Below the pieces are notes generated by a model. It searched no databases. It was not told the DNA's origin and was given only the letters and a program-made list of their open reading frames with translations. Source: Brasilonema sp. UFV-L1 (GTDB taxonomy: Bacteria; Cyanobacteriota; Cyanobacteriia; Cyanobacteriales; Nostocaceae). Taken from it: a stretch of DNA of 64,000 nucleotides. The position numbers and the translations under genes are program-made. The stretch covers positions 1 through 64,000 of the forward strand of contig NZ_QMEA01000007.1 of assembly GCF_012912105.1 (NCBI RefSeq), read 5' to 3'. Shown one piece after another: positions 27,672 through 38,094 of the stretch (positions are counted from its first letter, which is position 1; each line of letters starts with the position of its first letter).

Positions 27672-28799
27672 TTAACCGCCGTGGCTTTCAGCACCAGGAA
27701 TAAACCCTGTCTCTTCAAGCAGCAGCTGTAGTTTTGCGTGATCAAGTTTCGTATCCTTTTTGTTATTTCCCCACATATCAGAAAAGAAGTCTTGCATCAG
27801 CGTAATAATGCTGCGGTATTTGACGATGCTGGCAACATAAAACTCATCTAACTTCATAATCCCGTCAGCATGGATCTGTTCGATGTTGTCGAGTAATATG
27901 GATCCCACTTCATAAGGTTGTAAACCTTCTTTTATCCCATATTTTTCCATTATCCTGCGTTTATCGTTCTCTGAACATGAATAATAAGACGGTCGAATTA
28001 CGTGTCCAAGATTCCGCAGGACTTCGCCATAGTCATAAAATGTGTTCTGCTTAAAGAAAGACTCTTCATCTTTCGTCAACGCAAAACTCTTATCAAGTAC
28101 CAAACCAAAATCAGTCAAATATATCTGCTCGCCGTCGGTGAGGACGTTGCGAAAATGCGCGTCGAAATGGATGATTCCTTTCTTCCTCAAAAAGTCAATC
28201 GTCGTGCGTAACTCATCCAGAGGTTTCTGAAGTTTGTTGGGGTTTTCCTGTAGCCATGTTTCTAGAATATGCGGTATGTATTCAAGGAACAGAATCAACT
28301 CATAGTTGGCGTGAGCTCTATCTACCACATAATTCCCAGCATTCTCACTATTTCCCCTGTACTCCACATAATCTTTTAGACGTTCCATATCCACATCCGT
28401 CTGCCACCCAGAGAACGGAATAATCCGATAATGGTACATTAGTGGGAAGGTGACAATTGCTTCTTCCAACACCCAGTTGGTGGTTTTGATGTGCGTCACA
28501 AGTTCACGGAAGATCCCAAAACTAGTGGAACCTACGTTGTAATTACAGTAAGTCGGCAGATTATAGAGGTTTCTGGTGGAGAACAGGTTGTCGTATTCGA
28601 TGTTCGTTACTGGAACACGTTTCACAAAGACTTTGGATTGCCCAAGGACGATAACATGATTTGTCCCCCAACCCGTACTCGACTCATTCGACTCACTATT
28701 GTCAAACAGAGAACGTAATTGTACATTATCCAACTGAGCGATTTGTGAACTGAGCTTGAAGTACCTCTTTCTTCTAAGTTCTATATGGTTCGTAGCCAT
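27672..28799 (-). CDS. Protein kinase-like protein of unknown group
   Basis: About 375 aa with kinase-like core: GIIHFDAHFRNVL (catalytic HxDxxxxN) and YLTDFGLVLDK (DFG). The Gly-rich loop is not clear; KVFVKRVPV may hold the ATP lysine. The C-terminal region is helical. The frame opens at 28847 with a TTG; the ATG at 28797-28799, preceded by a GGGGGAA stretch, is a better start. It resembles small kinases found in bacterial genomes without defined substrate. Could also be an antibiotic-phosphotransferase-like enzyme. Confidence 0.65.
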   Translation of the reverse strand: MATNHIELRRKRYFKLSSQIAQLDNVQLRSLFDNSESNESSTGWGTNHVIVLGQSKVFVKRVPVTNIEYDNLFSTRNLYNLPTYCNYNVGSTSFGIFRELVTHIKTTNWVLEEAIVTFPLMYHYRIIPFSGWQTDVDMERLKDYVEYRGNSENAGNYVVDRAHANYELILFLEYIPHILETWLQENPNKLQKPLDELRTTIDFLRKKGIIHFDAHFRNVLTDGEQIYLTDFGLVLDKSFALTKDEESFFKQNTFYDYGEVLRNLGHVIRPSYYSCSENDKRRIMEKYGIKEGLQPYEVGSILLDNIEQIHADGIMKLDEFYVASIVKYRSIITLMQDFFSDMWGNNKKDTKLDHAKLQLLLEETGFIPGAESHGG

Positions 28800-28915
28800 T
28801 TTCCCCCGTCCAGCCACAGCATGAGCAACCGCATGAATAGGATACAAGCATTAGAGTGCGCACATCAAGACGTGAAATTGCCTCGTTGCACAAGGAGTTT
28901 CACGTCTGTACAACC

Positions 28916-31711
28916 TCACACCATCTCTGAAGGTGCTTCTGTCATTGGCTGGGGCTGAGGTTGAAACATGAACAAGGAGTATACCACATCTCGGCGAATA
29001 TTGGTCATCATATCCAAGAATAATTCGTACCCTTCGCTCTTGTACTCAATCAGCGGGTCTTTTTGACCATAACCCCGCAGTCCGACTGATTCCCGCAGGG
29101 CATCCATCTGTTGGAGGTGTTCTCGCCAGAGGGTGTCAATCCGCTGCAAAATAAAGAATCGTTCAGCTTGCCTCATTAATCCTGGGCGAATTCGGTCAAC
29201 TTCTGCTTCCTTGAGATCGTAGGCAATACGCACTTGTTCTTGCAGGAACAATTTGATTTCACCCATTCCCATATCTTCTAGTTGACTGGGTTGCAAGTCC
29301 GCTAGCAAATAGACAAATTCTTTGACTTTATCAACCAACTTGTCTAATTCCCATTCTTCTGAGGGTAAGTCTGGGTTAATGTAGAAGTCAACGATGTCAT
29401 CCATCGTTTTTTCGGCGTACTTGATAACCTGTTCTTTGAGGTCTTGCCCTTCTAACACCCGGCGGCGTTCGGCATAGATAGCACGGCGCTGGTTGTTCAT
29501 CACCTCGTCGTACTCAAACACCTGCTTACGGATGTCGTAGTAGTAGGTTTCAACTTTTTTCTGAGCACCTTCCAAACTGCGGGTGAGCATTCCGGATTCG
29601 ATGGGCATATCCTCTTCGACGTGGAAGGCATCCATCAGACGTGCGACGCGATCGCCTCCAAAAATCCGCAGTAGGTTATCCTCTAAACTCAGGAAGAATC
29701 TTGTGGAACCAGGGTCACCTTGTCGTCCTGCGCGTCCCCGCAGCTGGTTGTCGATCCGTCGTGACTCGTGACGCTCTGTCCCAATCACGTGCAATCCACC
29801 TAATTCTACAACCTCATCGTGTTCTGTGCTGGTGAACTGTTCGTATTCGTGCTTAATTCGCTTGTATGCTTCCCGCATTTTCTGGATCACAGGGTCATCT
29901 GTGGGAGCTTTTTCTGCCGCTACGGCGACTTTATCTTCTGCTTCTAGTTCTGATAAGCTGCGATCGCCATATTCTCTCACAGCTGCGTCCACTGCTTCTT
30001 TCAAAAGTTTCTCTGTTTCTTTAGAAAGCTGAGTCGGGAAAACCTGTGGCGAAGCCTTCCAAGTTTTGACTTTCTTACCTGGGACAAAGCCTTGTCCTGG
30101 GCCACTTCCAGCAGGAGGTAAACCTGCAGCTCTGTGAATGCCAAAAGCATCTTCATCTTCCGGCTTGACAATCCTGGGCATGAAATATTCCCGCATCTTC
30201 AGACGTGCCATGTACTCGGCATTACCACCCAAGATAATATCAGTTCCTCGACCTGCCATGTTAGTAGCAATGGTCACAGCACCTCGACGTCCTGCTTGCG
30301 CGACAATCTCCGCTTCGCGCTCCACGTTCTCTGGTCTTGCATTCAGCAGTTCATGTGGAATTGCCATCTGCCTTAACAACTGGCTAAGATATTCCGATTT
30401 TTCCACACTAGTGGTTCCCACTAGAACTGGTCTCCCTAGTGTGTGCATTTCGGCACATTCTTTAGCAATTGCCCCCCACTTACCTGCTTCGGTCTTAAAG
30501 ACCATATCAGACAAGTCTTGGCGTCTTCTGGTTCTGTTAGTTGGAATAATCGTGACTTCTAATTTGTAAATTTTTTCAAACTCAGCTTCTTCTGTCTTCG
30601 CTGTTCCGGTCATACCACCGAGTTTTGGATAAAGCAAGAACAGATTTTGGTAGGTAATTGTTGCCAGAGTTTGAGTTTCCGGTTGAATGTCTACGTGTTC
30701 TTTTGCTTCAATTGCCTGGTGTAGTCCATCACTCCAACGTCGTCCTGGCAAAACTCGACCTGTAAATTCGTCTACAATGACGACTTCCCCATTGCGGACT
30801 ATATAGTTGACATCTTTAAGGAATAGTTCTTTTGCCTTAATCGCGTTGAAAACGAAGTGTGCCCAGGGATCTTCTGGATCAAATAAATCTTTGACTTCCA
30901 AAAGCTGCTCTGCTTGAGCAAAGCCTTCATCGGTCAGTAGCACATTACGAGCTTTTTCATCCACTTCGTAATGTTCTTCTTTTTGCAGCGCTACTGCGAT
31001 TTCAGCAGCTTTTAAATATTTTTCCGTTGGTCTTTCTACCTGTCCGGAAATAATCAGTGGAGTTCGTGCCTCGTCAACTAAGATAGAGTCTACCTCGTCA
31101 ATCACACAGTAATTGAACGGGCGTTGCACTACGTCTTTGATGTCTGTTGCCATGTTATCGCGCAGGTAGTCAAAACCTACCTCGCTGTTGGTAACATACG
31201 TGATATCACAGTCGTAATTTTTCTTACGTTCAGTTGGCGTCATGCTTTGCTGAATCAGCCCTACGCTCAACCCCAAGAAGCGATGCACCTGTCCCATCCA
31301 TTCTGCGTCCCGACGAGCCAGGTAATCGTTCGTAGTGACTACGTGTACGCCTTTTCCTGTCAGGGCATTCAAATAACTAGGCAAAGTCGCAACTAGGGTT
31401 TTGCCCTCACCTGTTTTCATTTCGGCGATTTGCCCTGTATGCATGATAGCACCGCCTAAAAGTTGAACATCAAAGTGCCGTAACCCTAACACTCGCCGTC
31501 CTGCTTCCCGCACCACAGCAAACGCTTCGCTTAAAATATCATCTAGAGTTTCGCCTTTTTTTAGACGTTGTTTAAACTCTACTGTTTTGCCCTTTAGTTC
31601 GTCATCCGAGAGGGCTTTTATGTCTTCCTCTAGAAGGTTAATTTCTGTAATGTAAGGTTGGTATTTCTTAAGTTTTCGAGCGTTGGGGTCGCCCAACAAA
31701 GTCTTTAGCAT
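28916..31711 (-). CDS. secA: Preprotein translocase ATPase SecA
   Basis: A 931-aa essential motor that drives protein export through SecYEG at thylakoid and plasma membranes. Starts [17 protein letters not shown], has Walker A region [22 protein letters not shown]-like [21 protein letters not shown], helicase motif [10 protein letters not shown] and [16 protein letters not shown]. The Cys-rich zinc tail of Escherichia SecA is absent, as is usual in cyanobacteria. Length is normal. Confidence 0.98.
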   Translation of the reverse strand: MLKTLLGDPNARKLKKYQPYITEINLLEEDIKALSDDELKGKTVEFKQRLKKGETLDDILSEAFAVVREAGRRVLGLRHFDVQLLGGAIMHTGQIAEMKTGEGKTLVATLPSYLNALTGKGVHVVTTNDYLARRDAEWMGQVHRFLGLSVGLIQQSMTPTERKKNYDCDITYVTNSEVGFDYLRDNMATDIKDVVQRPFNYCVIDEVDSILVDEARTPLIISGQVERPTEKYLKAAEIAVALQKEEHYEVDEKARNVLLTDEGFAQAEQLLEVKDLFDPEDPWAHFVFNAIKAKELFLKDVNYIVRNGEVVIVDEFTGRVLPGRRWSDGLHQAIEAKEHVDIQPETQTLATITYQNLFLLYPKLGGMTGTAKTEEAEFEKIYKLEVTIIPTNRTRRRQDLSDMVFKTEAGKWGAIAKECAEMHTLGRPVLVGTTSVEKSEYLSQLLRQMAIPHELLNARPENVEREAEIVAQAGRRGAVTIATNMAGRGTDIILGGNAEYMARLKMREYFMPRIVKPEDEDAFGIHRAAGLPPAGSGPGQGFVPGKKVKTWKASPQVFPTQLSKETEKLLKEAVDAAVREYGDRSLSELEAEDKVAVAAEKAPTDDPVIQKMREAYKRIKHEYEQFTSTEHDEVVELGGLHVIGTERHESRRIDNQLRGRAGRQGDPGSTRFFLSLEDNLLRIFGGDRVARLMDAFHVEEDMPIESGMLTRSLEGAQKKVETYYYDIRKQVFEYDEVMNNQRRAIYAERRRVLEGQDLKEQVIKYAEKTMDDIVDFYINPDLPSEEWELDKLVDKVKEFVYLLADLQPSQLEDMGMGEIKLFLQEQVRIAYDLKEAEVDRIRPGLMRQAERFFILQRIDTLWREHLQQMDALRESVGLRGYGQKDPLIEYKSEGYELFLDMMTNIRRDVVYSLFMFQPQPQPMTEAPSEMV

Positions 31712-31981
31712 GGCAGGTTATACAGAATCAAGGGGGGATAGGGATGATTAATGTTCGGGATTAATTATAAACTTTTATCCTAACCAGCCTTTTGTGGTCT
31801 TGGATGGGTTATGCATGAGAATTTGCTAAAAAACAGTAGAATAATAGCCCAATCAGTATGCTAAACGATTGGTTTTACTTTTCAGTTTAAATTTAAACTG
31901 TTTTAATAGTATCATTTTGCCTCCAGATGAGGCAGACAAGCCCGACCAAGCGAGGTGGCGATCGCCCCCCATCACCCCATC

Positions 31982-32530
31982 TCAATTAGAGTTCTCCCAT
32001 TCTGGAGTGAGACGACGAAAGTTAAAGTTAGCAGCACTGGGATGACAGGTGACGCAGCTACCAATTTGCACAGGGTTGGGTAGTTTGACTCTAGGATGCA
32101 AAGCTTTGAAAGACCGGGAGCTATTGACGCGATATGGTGTTTGCTCGTCTTGGAGTTGCAGACGGGAAAAAGTTGCAAGATACTTCCATACTAAGATACG
32201 TGGTGGATCGACTAAAAGCTTTAACTGTGAGCCGTAATGCTGTGTGTCTTCCAAAAGATTTTTCCAAGTTTGGGTAGGCAAAACAGCTGGTGGTAAGGCA
32301 ATGTGACAAGTGGAACAGTTTTCTATATATAATTCTTGTCCTAATTGGTATTGTGCTGGTACAACATCAACGGTACCTATCTCTGAAGTAGGAGTAGCAG
32401 CTTGAGTATGAGTTGCCAAGGCTAATAGCCAACCCATAGCTAAACTCCAAGCCAAGATGACTAAAAGCAAACCAATGGGTTTTCGCTTAAGTTTTCGGTT
32501 TCGAGATTGGCGCTTAACAATATTTGACAT
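31982..32530 (-). CDS. Di-haem cytochrome c-like protein
   Basis: A 182-aa protein with an N-terminal hydrophobic signal or anchor (about residues 17-44, ending THTQAA) and two CXXCH haem-binding motifs, CSTCH (about 73) and CVTCH (about 159). It matches the DHC (diheme cytochrome c) type of cyanobacteria and should act on the lumenal or periplasmic side in electron transfer. Redox partner unknown. The gene is isolated from other respiratory genes. Confidence 0.88.
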   Translation of the reverse strand: MSNIVKRQSRNRKLKRKPIGLLLVILAWSLAMGWLLALATHTQAATPTSEIGTVDVVPAQYQLGQELYIENCSTCHIALPPAVLPTQTWKNLLEDTQHYGSQLKLLVDPPRILVWKYLATFSRLQLQDEQTPYRVNSSRSFKALHPRVKLPNPVQIGSCVTCHPSAANFNFRRLTPEWENSN

Positions 32531-32612
32531 TCCTCACACTCACAAATTTTGCATATGGCGCTTTTTGCACATCTTATGACATAGATGGCGTTGGTGGTGT
32601 CAAGTTCCATAA

Positions 32613-32762
32613 GTATTGGAGTACATCAACGAACATCTAAATCAAGACATCAAACTTGCAGATTTAGCCAAATTGTTGGGCATGATGAGTCAATTTCATT
32701 TTAGGAATCTATTCAAGCACCCTACTAATATCTGCTGCTTCCTAAAACTTGATCAAAGTTAA
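32613..32762 (+). pseudogene. AraC-type HTH remnant
   Basis: The translation VLEYINEHLNQDIKLADLAK, then LLGM-SQFHFRNLFKH, matches the first helix-turn-helix of AraC/XylS regulators. A stop precedes it at 32610-32612, there is no start, and the sequence ends within 50 residues (TAA at 32760-32762). It is a short remnant of a regulator gene. Confidence 0.7.
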
Positions 32763-32908
32763 CCATCTCTCGTCAGATCTGAGCCGTAACTTACAGACAT
32801 AACACCGAAAGCCTACAGATTAACATCCTCCCACTGCTGATCTGATGCATTAAAACAGTTATTCAGTTATCAAAGTTTCAGACACTGATAACTGATAACT
32901 GTGTACTG

Positions 32909-34045
32909 TTAAAAATCTACTCCTTGCTTAAGTTCTACACCATGATTGGCATAATGCTTGTGGCAGTATACCTCAGAGTGAACGCTCGCTAAGTCGAAAT
33001 ATGCTGGTTGATTTTGGCAGCGACCTGTGATAATGATTTCAGTATCACGGGGTTTACGAAGTAATGCTTGAACAATCGGTTCAATCGGTAGTAGTTCCAA
33101 ATCCACTGTAGGATTGAGCTCATCCAGAATAATGGTTTTGTACAATCCAGAGGCGATCGCAGTCTTAGCAATTTCCCAACCGCGTTCGGCTTCCACGTAG
33201 TCTAATTCTTGACGAGAGTTGCGCCAGACAATAGCATCTCGTCCACAGCGTTGATGATCGACCACTTCTGGATATGACTGCTGCAGGGCTGCAATGGCAG
33301 CATCTTCTGTGTAGCCAGTACCACCTTTGAGCCACTGCATAATTAACACACGAGTGGAACCCGGATGATTGATTCCCCGACCAATTGCTTTTAATGCCTT
33401 ACCCAAGGCACTTGTAGATTTACCTTTCCCTGTACCTGTGTAAATTTCAATACCTTGTATCCCTTGTGCTTTTGCTGCTTGGTGGACTTGGGGTTTCATT
33501 TCTGAGTGTAAATCCGCAATATCAAGTAACTGTTGCGGTGCTGCACGTCCAGTAGCAATAATTTCTAACTCCTGTGGTTTGGATTTTAGTGTCTGCACCA
33601 CTTCATCCACTTCAAGCAAACCCAAGTCCAGGACGGGATTAATTTCATCCATAACGACAACCGAGTACAAACCAGAGGCGATCGCGCCTTTAGCTACATC
33701 CCAACCTCGCGCTGCTTCTGCCCTGTCATAAGGCGTAATTTCTTCTGGTCCAAAGTATTCTGCTCTACCAGTGCGAACTTGGTCAATCAGATGGGGGAAA
33801 CCGCGTTGCAAGGCAGCTATTGCTCCATCTTCATCATAATCCCGCTCTGGTCCTTTTAAGAATTGTAACAGCAAAACACGATTAGAATTATTGGGAGTAT
33901 TTATCCCTAACCCTATAGAGCGCAACACGACTCCTAAAGCTGCTTGTGACTTGCCTTTGCCTGCGCCATCATAAATGTGAATTTGACCAGTAAGCCGTGA
34001 GGGGCGCAATTGCGCCGTACGAATACCAATGCTGTTCCTTGTCAT
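32909..34045 (-). CDS. cobO: Cob(I)yrinic acid a,c-diamide adenosyltransferase, two fused CobO domains
   Basis: A 378-aa enzyme with two CobO/BtuR domains in tandem. The first P-loop is DGAGKGKSQAALG (about residue 26), the second TGTGKGKSTSALG (about 205). Each half carries the VVMDEINPVLDLGLL/IILDELNPTVDLELL motif. The CobO family transfers adenosyl from ATP to the cobalt of corrinoids in the B12 pathway. Double-domain forms are, as far as I know, usual in filamentous cyanobacteria. The gene is divergent from fraC. Confidence 0.9.
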   Translation of the reverse strand: MTRNSIGIRTAQLRPSRLTGQIHIYDGAGKGKSQAALGVVLRSIGLGINTPNNSNRVLLLQFLKGPERDYDEDGAIAALQRGFPHLIDQVRTGRAEYFGPEEITPYDRAEAARGWDVAKGAIASGLYSVVVMDEINPVLDLGLLEVDEVVQTLKSKPQELEIIATGRAAPQQLLDIADLHSEMKPQVHQAAKAQGIQGIEIYTGTGKGKSTSALGKALKAIGRGINHPGSTRVLIMQWLKGGTGYTEDAAIAALQQSYPEVVDHQRCGRDAIVWRNSRQELDYVEAERGWEIAKTAIASGLYKTIILDELNPTVDLELLPIEPIVQALLRKPRDTEIIITGRCQNQPAYFDLASVHSEVYCHKHYANHGVELKQGVDF

Positions 34046-34294
34046 TTTGAGAAAGCTTTAACGTGGCAGTCTTTCATCTTACCGAAGGTTTTAGCAAATT
34101 GAGTCCTATATGTGGGGTCTAAGAACTCTTTACGTCCCACATCCTAATAAGGTATAGAAATATATGAAGAAAAGCAACAACGAAAACTGAAATAATAAAG
34201 GTGCTAAAAGGCTCAAACAATGAGATAATTTCCCCCATCATGCTCAGTATTGCGGCTATACTTTCTTAAGTCACACCATTACGATTACTTACTT

Positions 34295-34843
34295 ATGTTT
34301 GAAATTCCCGAACTTTCAATTCCCAGAATTTTTCCCATTGGAGCAATTTTGTTTAATTTTTTATTTTTACTAGTGGCAATCCCTCTAGAAGCATACGTCT
34401 TAAATGCCAGGCTAAAATTTGATAAAAAGAGTAGCGCTTTTTATGCTATTTCTATCAATGTATTTTCCAACGCTATCGGGTGGGTCATATTTTTCTTCAT
34501 AGAGCCTGCTTTATCACCACAGGTCAAATCGGAATTAATGACTTTTGTTTTCTTCAATCGCTTACAAACAAGTATACAAACCTTATTGATTTTAACTGCT
34601 TTTATAATTTTCTTTGGAACTTTTTTAGTAAAATATGCTTTTTTGAGAATACTTTTAATATCATTAAGTGAACTGAAAAAACCGACTCCTGAGCCTCAAC
34701 AAATACCACAACGGAGGAACTCACGCCTTGCTTCTAAGAATAAATGGCAAAATACAAATGTAGTCACTACTATACTGATAGCGAATGCACTCAGCTATAG
34801 TTTAATAGCCATTATCTTATTTATTCGTTCTGTTAATACGTAA
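34295..34843 (+). CDS. fraC: Filament integrity protein FraC
   Basis: A membrane protein of about 182 aa (start at ATG 34295, MFEIPELSIPRIF; the frame also opens at 34250). Hydrophobic segments lie near residues 14-33, 46-68 and 85-112, and the last 22 residues are hydrophobic. It matches Anabaena FraC (179 aa as I recall) in size and order: a FraD- and FraE-like gene follow. FraC localises to cell septa and is needed for filament integrity and molecular exchange between cells. The call rests on operon order and resemblance, not on an alignment. Confidence 0.82.
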   Translation: MFEIPELSIPRIFPIGAILFNFLFLLVAIPLEAYVLNARLKFDKKSSAFYAISINVFSNAIGWVIFFFIEPALSPQVKSELMTFVFFNRLQTSIQTLLILTAFIIFFGTFLVKYAFLRILLISLSELKKPTPEPQQIPQRRNSRLASKNKWQNTNVVTTILIANALSYSLIAIILFIRSVNT

Positions 34844-35027
34844 AAAATTCAGGTGTCAAAAATCAATGAAAAATGAGCACTTTTCAAATTGAGAATTGAT
34901 GAAAAAACTTAGCTAACAATGCATCGGCTTGAATTGCTTCATTAAGAATTGAGAATTGACAATTGATTTTTCCGCCATTCAAACCAATGAATAAAAACAA
35001 AAAACCTTAATTATTGAAGGAGAAGAA

Positions 35028-36056
35028 ATGCAACTCATAAGAGATGTCTTTGGTCTATTTGGAATTGTGGAAAGCGTTTACGAGCGCATCAAAAAAATCT
35101 TAATTCCTCCGAAAGCTTACTCTTGGCAAACTTTAATTTATTTGAGTCTTTTTTCTTGGTTAATGTCATCTCTTTGTGTGGGGCTTGTCAAGGATCTAAT
35201 TGCATTTTGCGGTTGGTTATTTTTGATTTTTGGTACTGCTTGGTATACCACAGATAGTCCGTTATACATTCCTGGGACTAATATGCCTATAGGGGCAGTT
35301 ATTACCGGATTTCTGGTCAGTGTTTTTGCTTTTGGTCATGAAGAAAATGTTTTTACACCAAGAACAATTTTTCTTTGGCCAACGATTTCAGGAATTATTA
35401 CTGCAATTCCAGAATTTTTTGAAGGAACTGGTACAGAAGCCAAAGCTCAAATTCCCAAAATAGAAGAACGCCAAAAAATTCTTATTTTAGTTGGCAGTTG
35501 TATGGTGATTAGCTGCTGGTTAAAATTCTATTTTGTCACAGAAAATTGGTTAAATGAATATCCCAGTTTGCTAGTAGACAATTATCAGGGCAGTGCTTTT
35601 GTGATGAAAACACTATCAACTGACAAGATTCCCAAAAACGGTGTTTTAATTTTAGATAAACTTGCCCCACAAGTGGAAGCACAAATAGCTGGACAACCGT
35701 GGTCACAAGTGGAACAATGGTTACTTAATGCCGGACAAAACGTAGGTAACTTAGGCAAGCAAGTCATACAAGTAACCTTGGCGGAATATGAAGAAAGGTT
35801 TTTATGGCGTATTGAACCGCGTGTATCTGGGGTCAAGGATGCATACAAATTGGATCTCTTAAGTATCTGGGGTGGTCCTAGTTCTAATCCCCGTGGATAT
35901 TACTTATTGAAATCATGTCGAATTGATCCGGTGTTAACATCTGGAAGTATCTCCAGTCAAACTGTTAAGAAAACCGAAGACAAAAATACGACTGCTGAAA
36001 TCGATTGCGAAAGAAAAACTTTATTCTTTGCAGGTTCACCACCAGCGCAACAGTAA
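35028..36056 (+). CDS. fraD: Septal junction protein FraD
   Basis: A 342-aa membrane protein. Several hydrophobic segments (about 35-55, 60-75, 85-105, 110-130, 150-165) are followed by a long periplasmic C-terminal part (about 180-342). Anabaena FraD is 343 aa as I recall and is part of the plug/cap of septal junctions, the cell-cell channels of heterocystous filaments. The start ATG has a clear GGAGAAGAA ribosome site. 184 bases separate it from fraC; this gap carries short tandem-type repeats (GAATTGAGAATTGA). Confidence 0.88.
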   Translation: MQLIRDVFGLFGIVESVYERIKKILIPPKAYSWQTLIYLSLFSWLMSSLCVGLVKDLIAFCGWLFLIFGTAWYTTDSPLYIPGTNMPIGAVITGFLVSVFAFGHEENVFTPRTIFLWPTISGIITAIPEFFEGTGTEAKAQIPKIEERQKILILVGSCMVISCWLKFYFVTENWLNEYPSLLVDNYQGSAFVMKTLSTDKIPKNGVLILDKLAPQVEAQIAGQPWSQVEQWLLNAGQNVGNLGKQVIQVTLAEYEERFLWRIEPRVSGVKDAYKLDLLSIWGGPSSNPRGYYLLKSCRIDPVLTSGSISSQTVKKTEDKNTTAEIDCERKTLFFAGSPPAQQ

Positions 36057-36114
36057 TGAGAACAAAAGTAGGGAAGTCAAAAAAGAAGAATGAATAGAGA
36101 AGGATTAATTTTCT

Positions 36115-36894
36115 ATGAATTTCGGCAGAGTTTCTGTATTAGCAAGTAATGTGTTTCGGGAAGTCGTGCGCGATCGCATCCTTTACATTATTGTTTTTTA
36201 TGCTTTAATACTCGCAGCTGCTCTTCTTTTACTTCCTAAATTTGCTGCCTCAACAGAGGACAAAATGTTTTTAGACTTTGGTTTGGCAGCAATGAGTCTC
36301 TTTAGCTTGATTGTGGCTATATCTGTTGGTACAGCATTGATTAACAAAGAAATTGAGAAACGTACGGTTTTGGTATTGATTGCCAAACCTTTAAGCCGCA
36401 GTGAATTGATTGTTGGCAAATACTTTGGTTTCTTAGCAGTGCTAGCTGTACTCATCGCTGCTATGACGCTCATTTATCTGGGATTTTTGCAGTTTAGAAA
36501 TATCCCATTACCGATAGCAAGCATCGTTATTGCTGTCGTTTTTCTCTTTTTACAGTCATCCTTAATCACTGCTGTAGCGTTGACCTTGGGTGTATTTACG
36601 AATTCTTTGTTAGCCACTGCCTTAACATTTGCAGTATATCTGATAGGAAACGTTACCAAAGATATACTACAACTGAATCGTTTGAGTAGCAATTCTAGCA
36701 TTGAACGTATCACTCAAGCTTTATATCTTGTCTTACCAGATTTATCTCGATTAGATTTGAAAAATGAAGCTGTGTATGGTTTAGCAGCGCTACCTGACAC
36801 GATGTCTCTCATTTTGAATGTTGGCTATGGCTTAATGTACATTATTTTACTATTAGTCATAGCTATTTTTCTCTTTTCGCGTCGAGAATTTTAA
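36115..36894 (+). CDS. fraE: ABC-2 type permease FraE
   Basis: 259 aa with about six membrane segments in ABC-2 permease style (ILYIIVFYALILAAALLLL, AMSLFSLIVAISVGTALI, FGFLAVLAVLIAAMTLIYL and others). In Anabaena fraE is the third gene of the fraC operon and its product is needed for filament integrity and heterocyst maturation. No ATPase subunit lies beside it, which is also the Anabaena situation. Ribosome site GAAGGATTAAT precedes the ATG. Confidence 0.87.
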   Translation: MNFGRVSVLASNVFREVVRDRILYIIVFYALILAAALLLLPKFAASTEDKMFLDFGLAAMSLFSLIVAISVGTALINKEIEKRTVLVLIAKPLSRSELIVGKYFGFLAVLAVLIAAMTLIYLGFLQFRNIPLPIASIVIAVVFLFLQSSLITAVALTLGVFTNSLLATALTFAVYLIGNVTKDILQLNRLSSNSSIERITQALYLVLPDLSRLDLKNEAVYGLAALPDTMSLILNVGYGLMYIILLLVIAIFLFSRREF

Positions 36895-36924
36895 CTATAG
36901 GAATCCTAGAACACCGAATAATCC

Positions 36925-36962
36925 GTAATTCGTAATCCAAGGTCGCAATAATTACGAATTAC
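36925..36962. terminator. Inverted repeat after fraE, possible terminator
   Basis: GTAATTCGTAAT at 36925-36936 pairs perfectly with ATTACGAATTAC at 36951-36962 across a 14-base loop. It lies just after fraE. There is no T-run directly after it, so termination is uncertain; it may instead be one of the dispersed GTAATTCGTAAT repeats of this group. Confidence 0.4.
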
Positions 36963-37003
36963 AAATTCTTGTGACAGTCGTAACAAAAAATCAGACAGAA
37001 ATT

Positions 37004-37135
37004 AGATATCTCATATCTTACACCTGAGTGAAAAACCGGGTTTCTTGAGAATATCTGCTCGTATAAACCTTAATTTCTGGTTTAGAAACCCGGTTTTTGG
37101 ATTCTCTTGACAATTGTGCAAGATATCAGATATCT
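37004..37135. mobile_element. MITE-like inverted repeat element (copy 1)
   Basis: Ends AGATATCTCATATCTTACAC and the complement of GTGCAAGATATCAGATATCT form imperfect terminal inverted repeats. The interior has CCGGGTTTCTTGAGAATA, TAAACCTTAATTTCTGG and GAAACCCGG. A second copy with the same interior in opposite orientation lies at 59118-59250. At 132 bases without a gene it looks like a non-autonomous element. Confidence 0.6.
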
Positions 37136-37155
37136 AATATCTTACCAACCACTTT

Positions 37156-37818
37156 TTATTCATTAAAAAAGAATATTTGAGGTTGGTGAATAGTTCCGTC
37201 AGGCATGATAGCACCTTCTAGTTTTGCATGCGATAAATTTGCTTCCCACAAGTTTGCTTCATTCAAATTTGCCTCCATTAGATTTGCCCATGTCAAGTCA
37301 GCAGCACTTAAGTTAGCTTGATTTAAATTGGCTTCTGGTAACCTTGCTCCACAAAGCTTTGCTCCTGCAAGATTAGCTCTGACTAAATTGGCTTTGATGA
37401 GTGATGCTTCCACTAAGTTAGCTTCAGTTAAGTCGGCTTCACTCAAGTCAGCATCACACAAAGAAGCTGCCCAGAGCTTACTTTTACATAACTTCACCCG
37501 CCATAAGAAAGCCCCACACAAATTTGCATTTGTTAAATCAGCATGACTTAAATTCGCTTCACATAAAGAAACTTCATATAAGTAAGCTTCCCGCAGATTA
37601 GCTTGCATTAAATTTGCGCCACTTAGGTTTGCACCAGTGAGGATTGCACAACTTAGATTTGCATAGCGCAAATCTGCTCCGATCAAATTAATTCCACTTA
37701 AATCAACTGCTCTCAAGTCGATACCACTTAAGTCGCATCCACTTAAGTCCCTTTGTTGAAAACATTGATCTGTTATTTGACTAAGAATGAATTCGTGTTT
37801 TTCAGCAAAGTTTCTCAT
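37156..37818 (-). CDS. Pentapeptide repeat protein
   Basis: About 220 aa with continuous A(D/N)LXX repeats from about residue 25 to the end (for example GANLSGANLMQANLREAYL), which fold as a right-handed quadrilateral beta-helix. The frame opens at 37893, but AGAGGT lies before the ATG at 37818 (MRNFAEKHEF), which I prefer. No export signal, so cytosolic. Members bind many targets, including gyrase or regulators; function here is unknown. Confidence 0.9.
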   Translation of the reverse strand: MRNFAEKHEFILSQITDQCFQQRDLSGCDLSGIDLRAVDLSGINLIGADLRYANLSCAILTGANLSGANLMQANLREAYLYEVSLCEANLSHADLTNANLCGAFLWRVKLCKSKLWAASLCDADLSEADLTEANLVEASLIKANLVRANLAGAKLCGARLPEANLNQANLSAADLTWANLMEANLNEANLWEANLSHAKLEGAIMPDGTIHQPQIFFFNE

Positions 37819-38094
37819 GGTATTGACCTCTGGGTGTAACATATCCAAACTGGGGATACCAAAAATCACTGTATTTTTGAGATTACACCTCAAAAGTATA
37901 CAAGCTGAGTCAACAATCTAAAAAAATTGAGAAAAAAACCAGCAAAATCAGGAAAAGCCTTAATCTAAAAGCCTGGACTCTTTATTTACGTCAAAATCTT
38001 GTGATAAAGGTCACAGAAATTTGATATTTTAGCAAGGCAGTGCTAAGTTACAAATGTTTACTGAGCGCGAAAGCTGGACTCAGAACTTAGTGCT

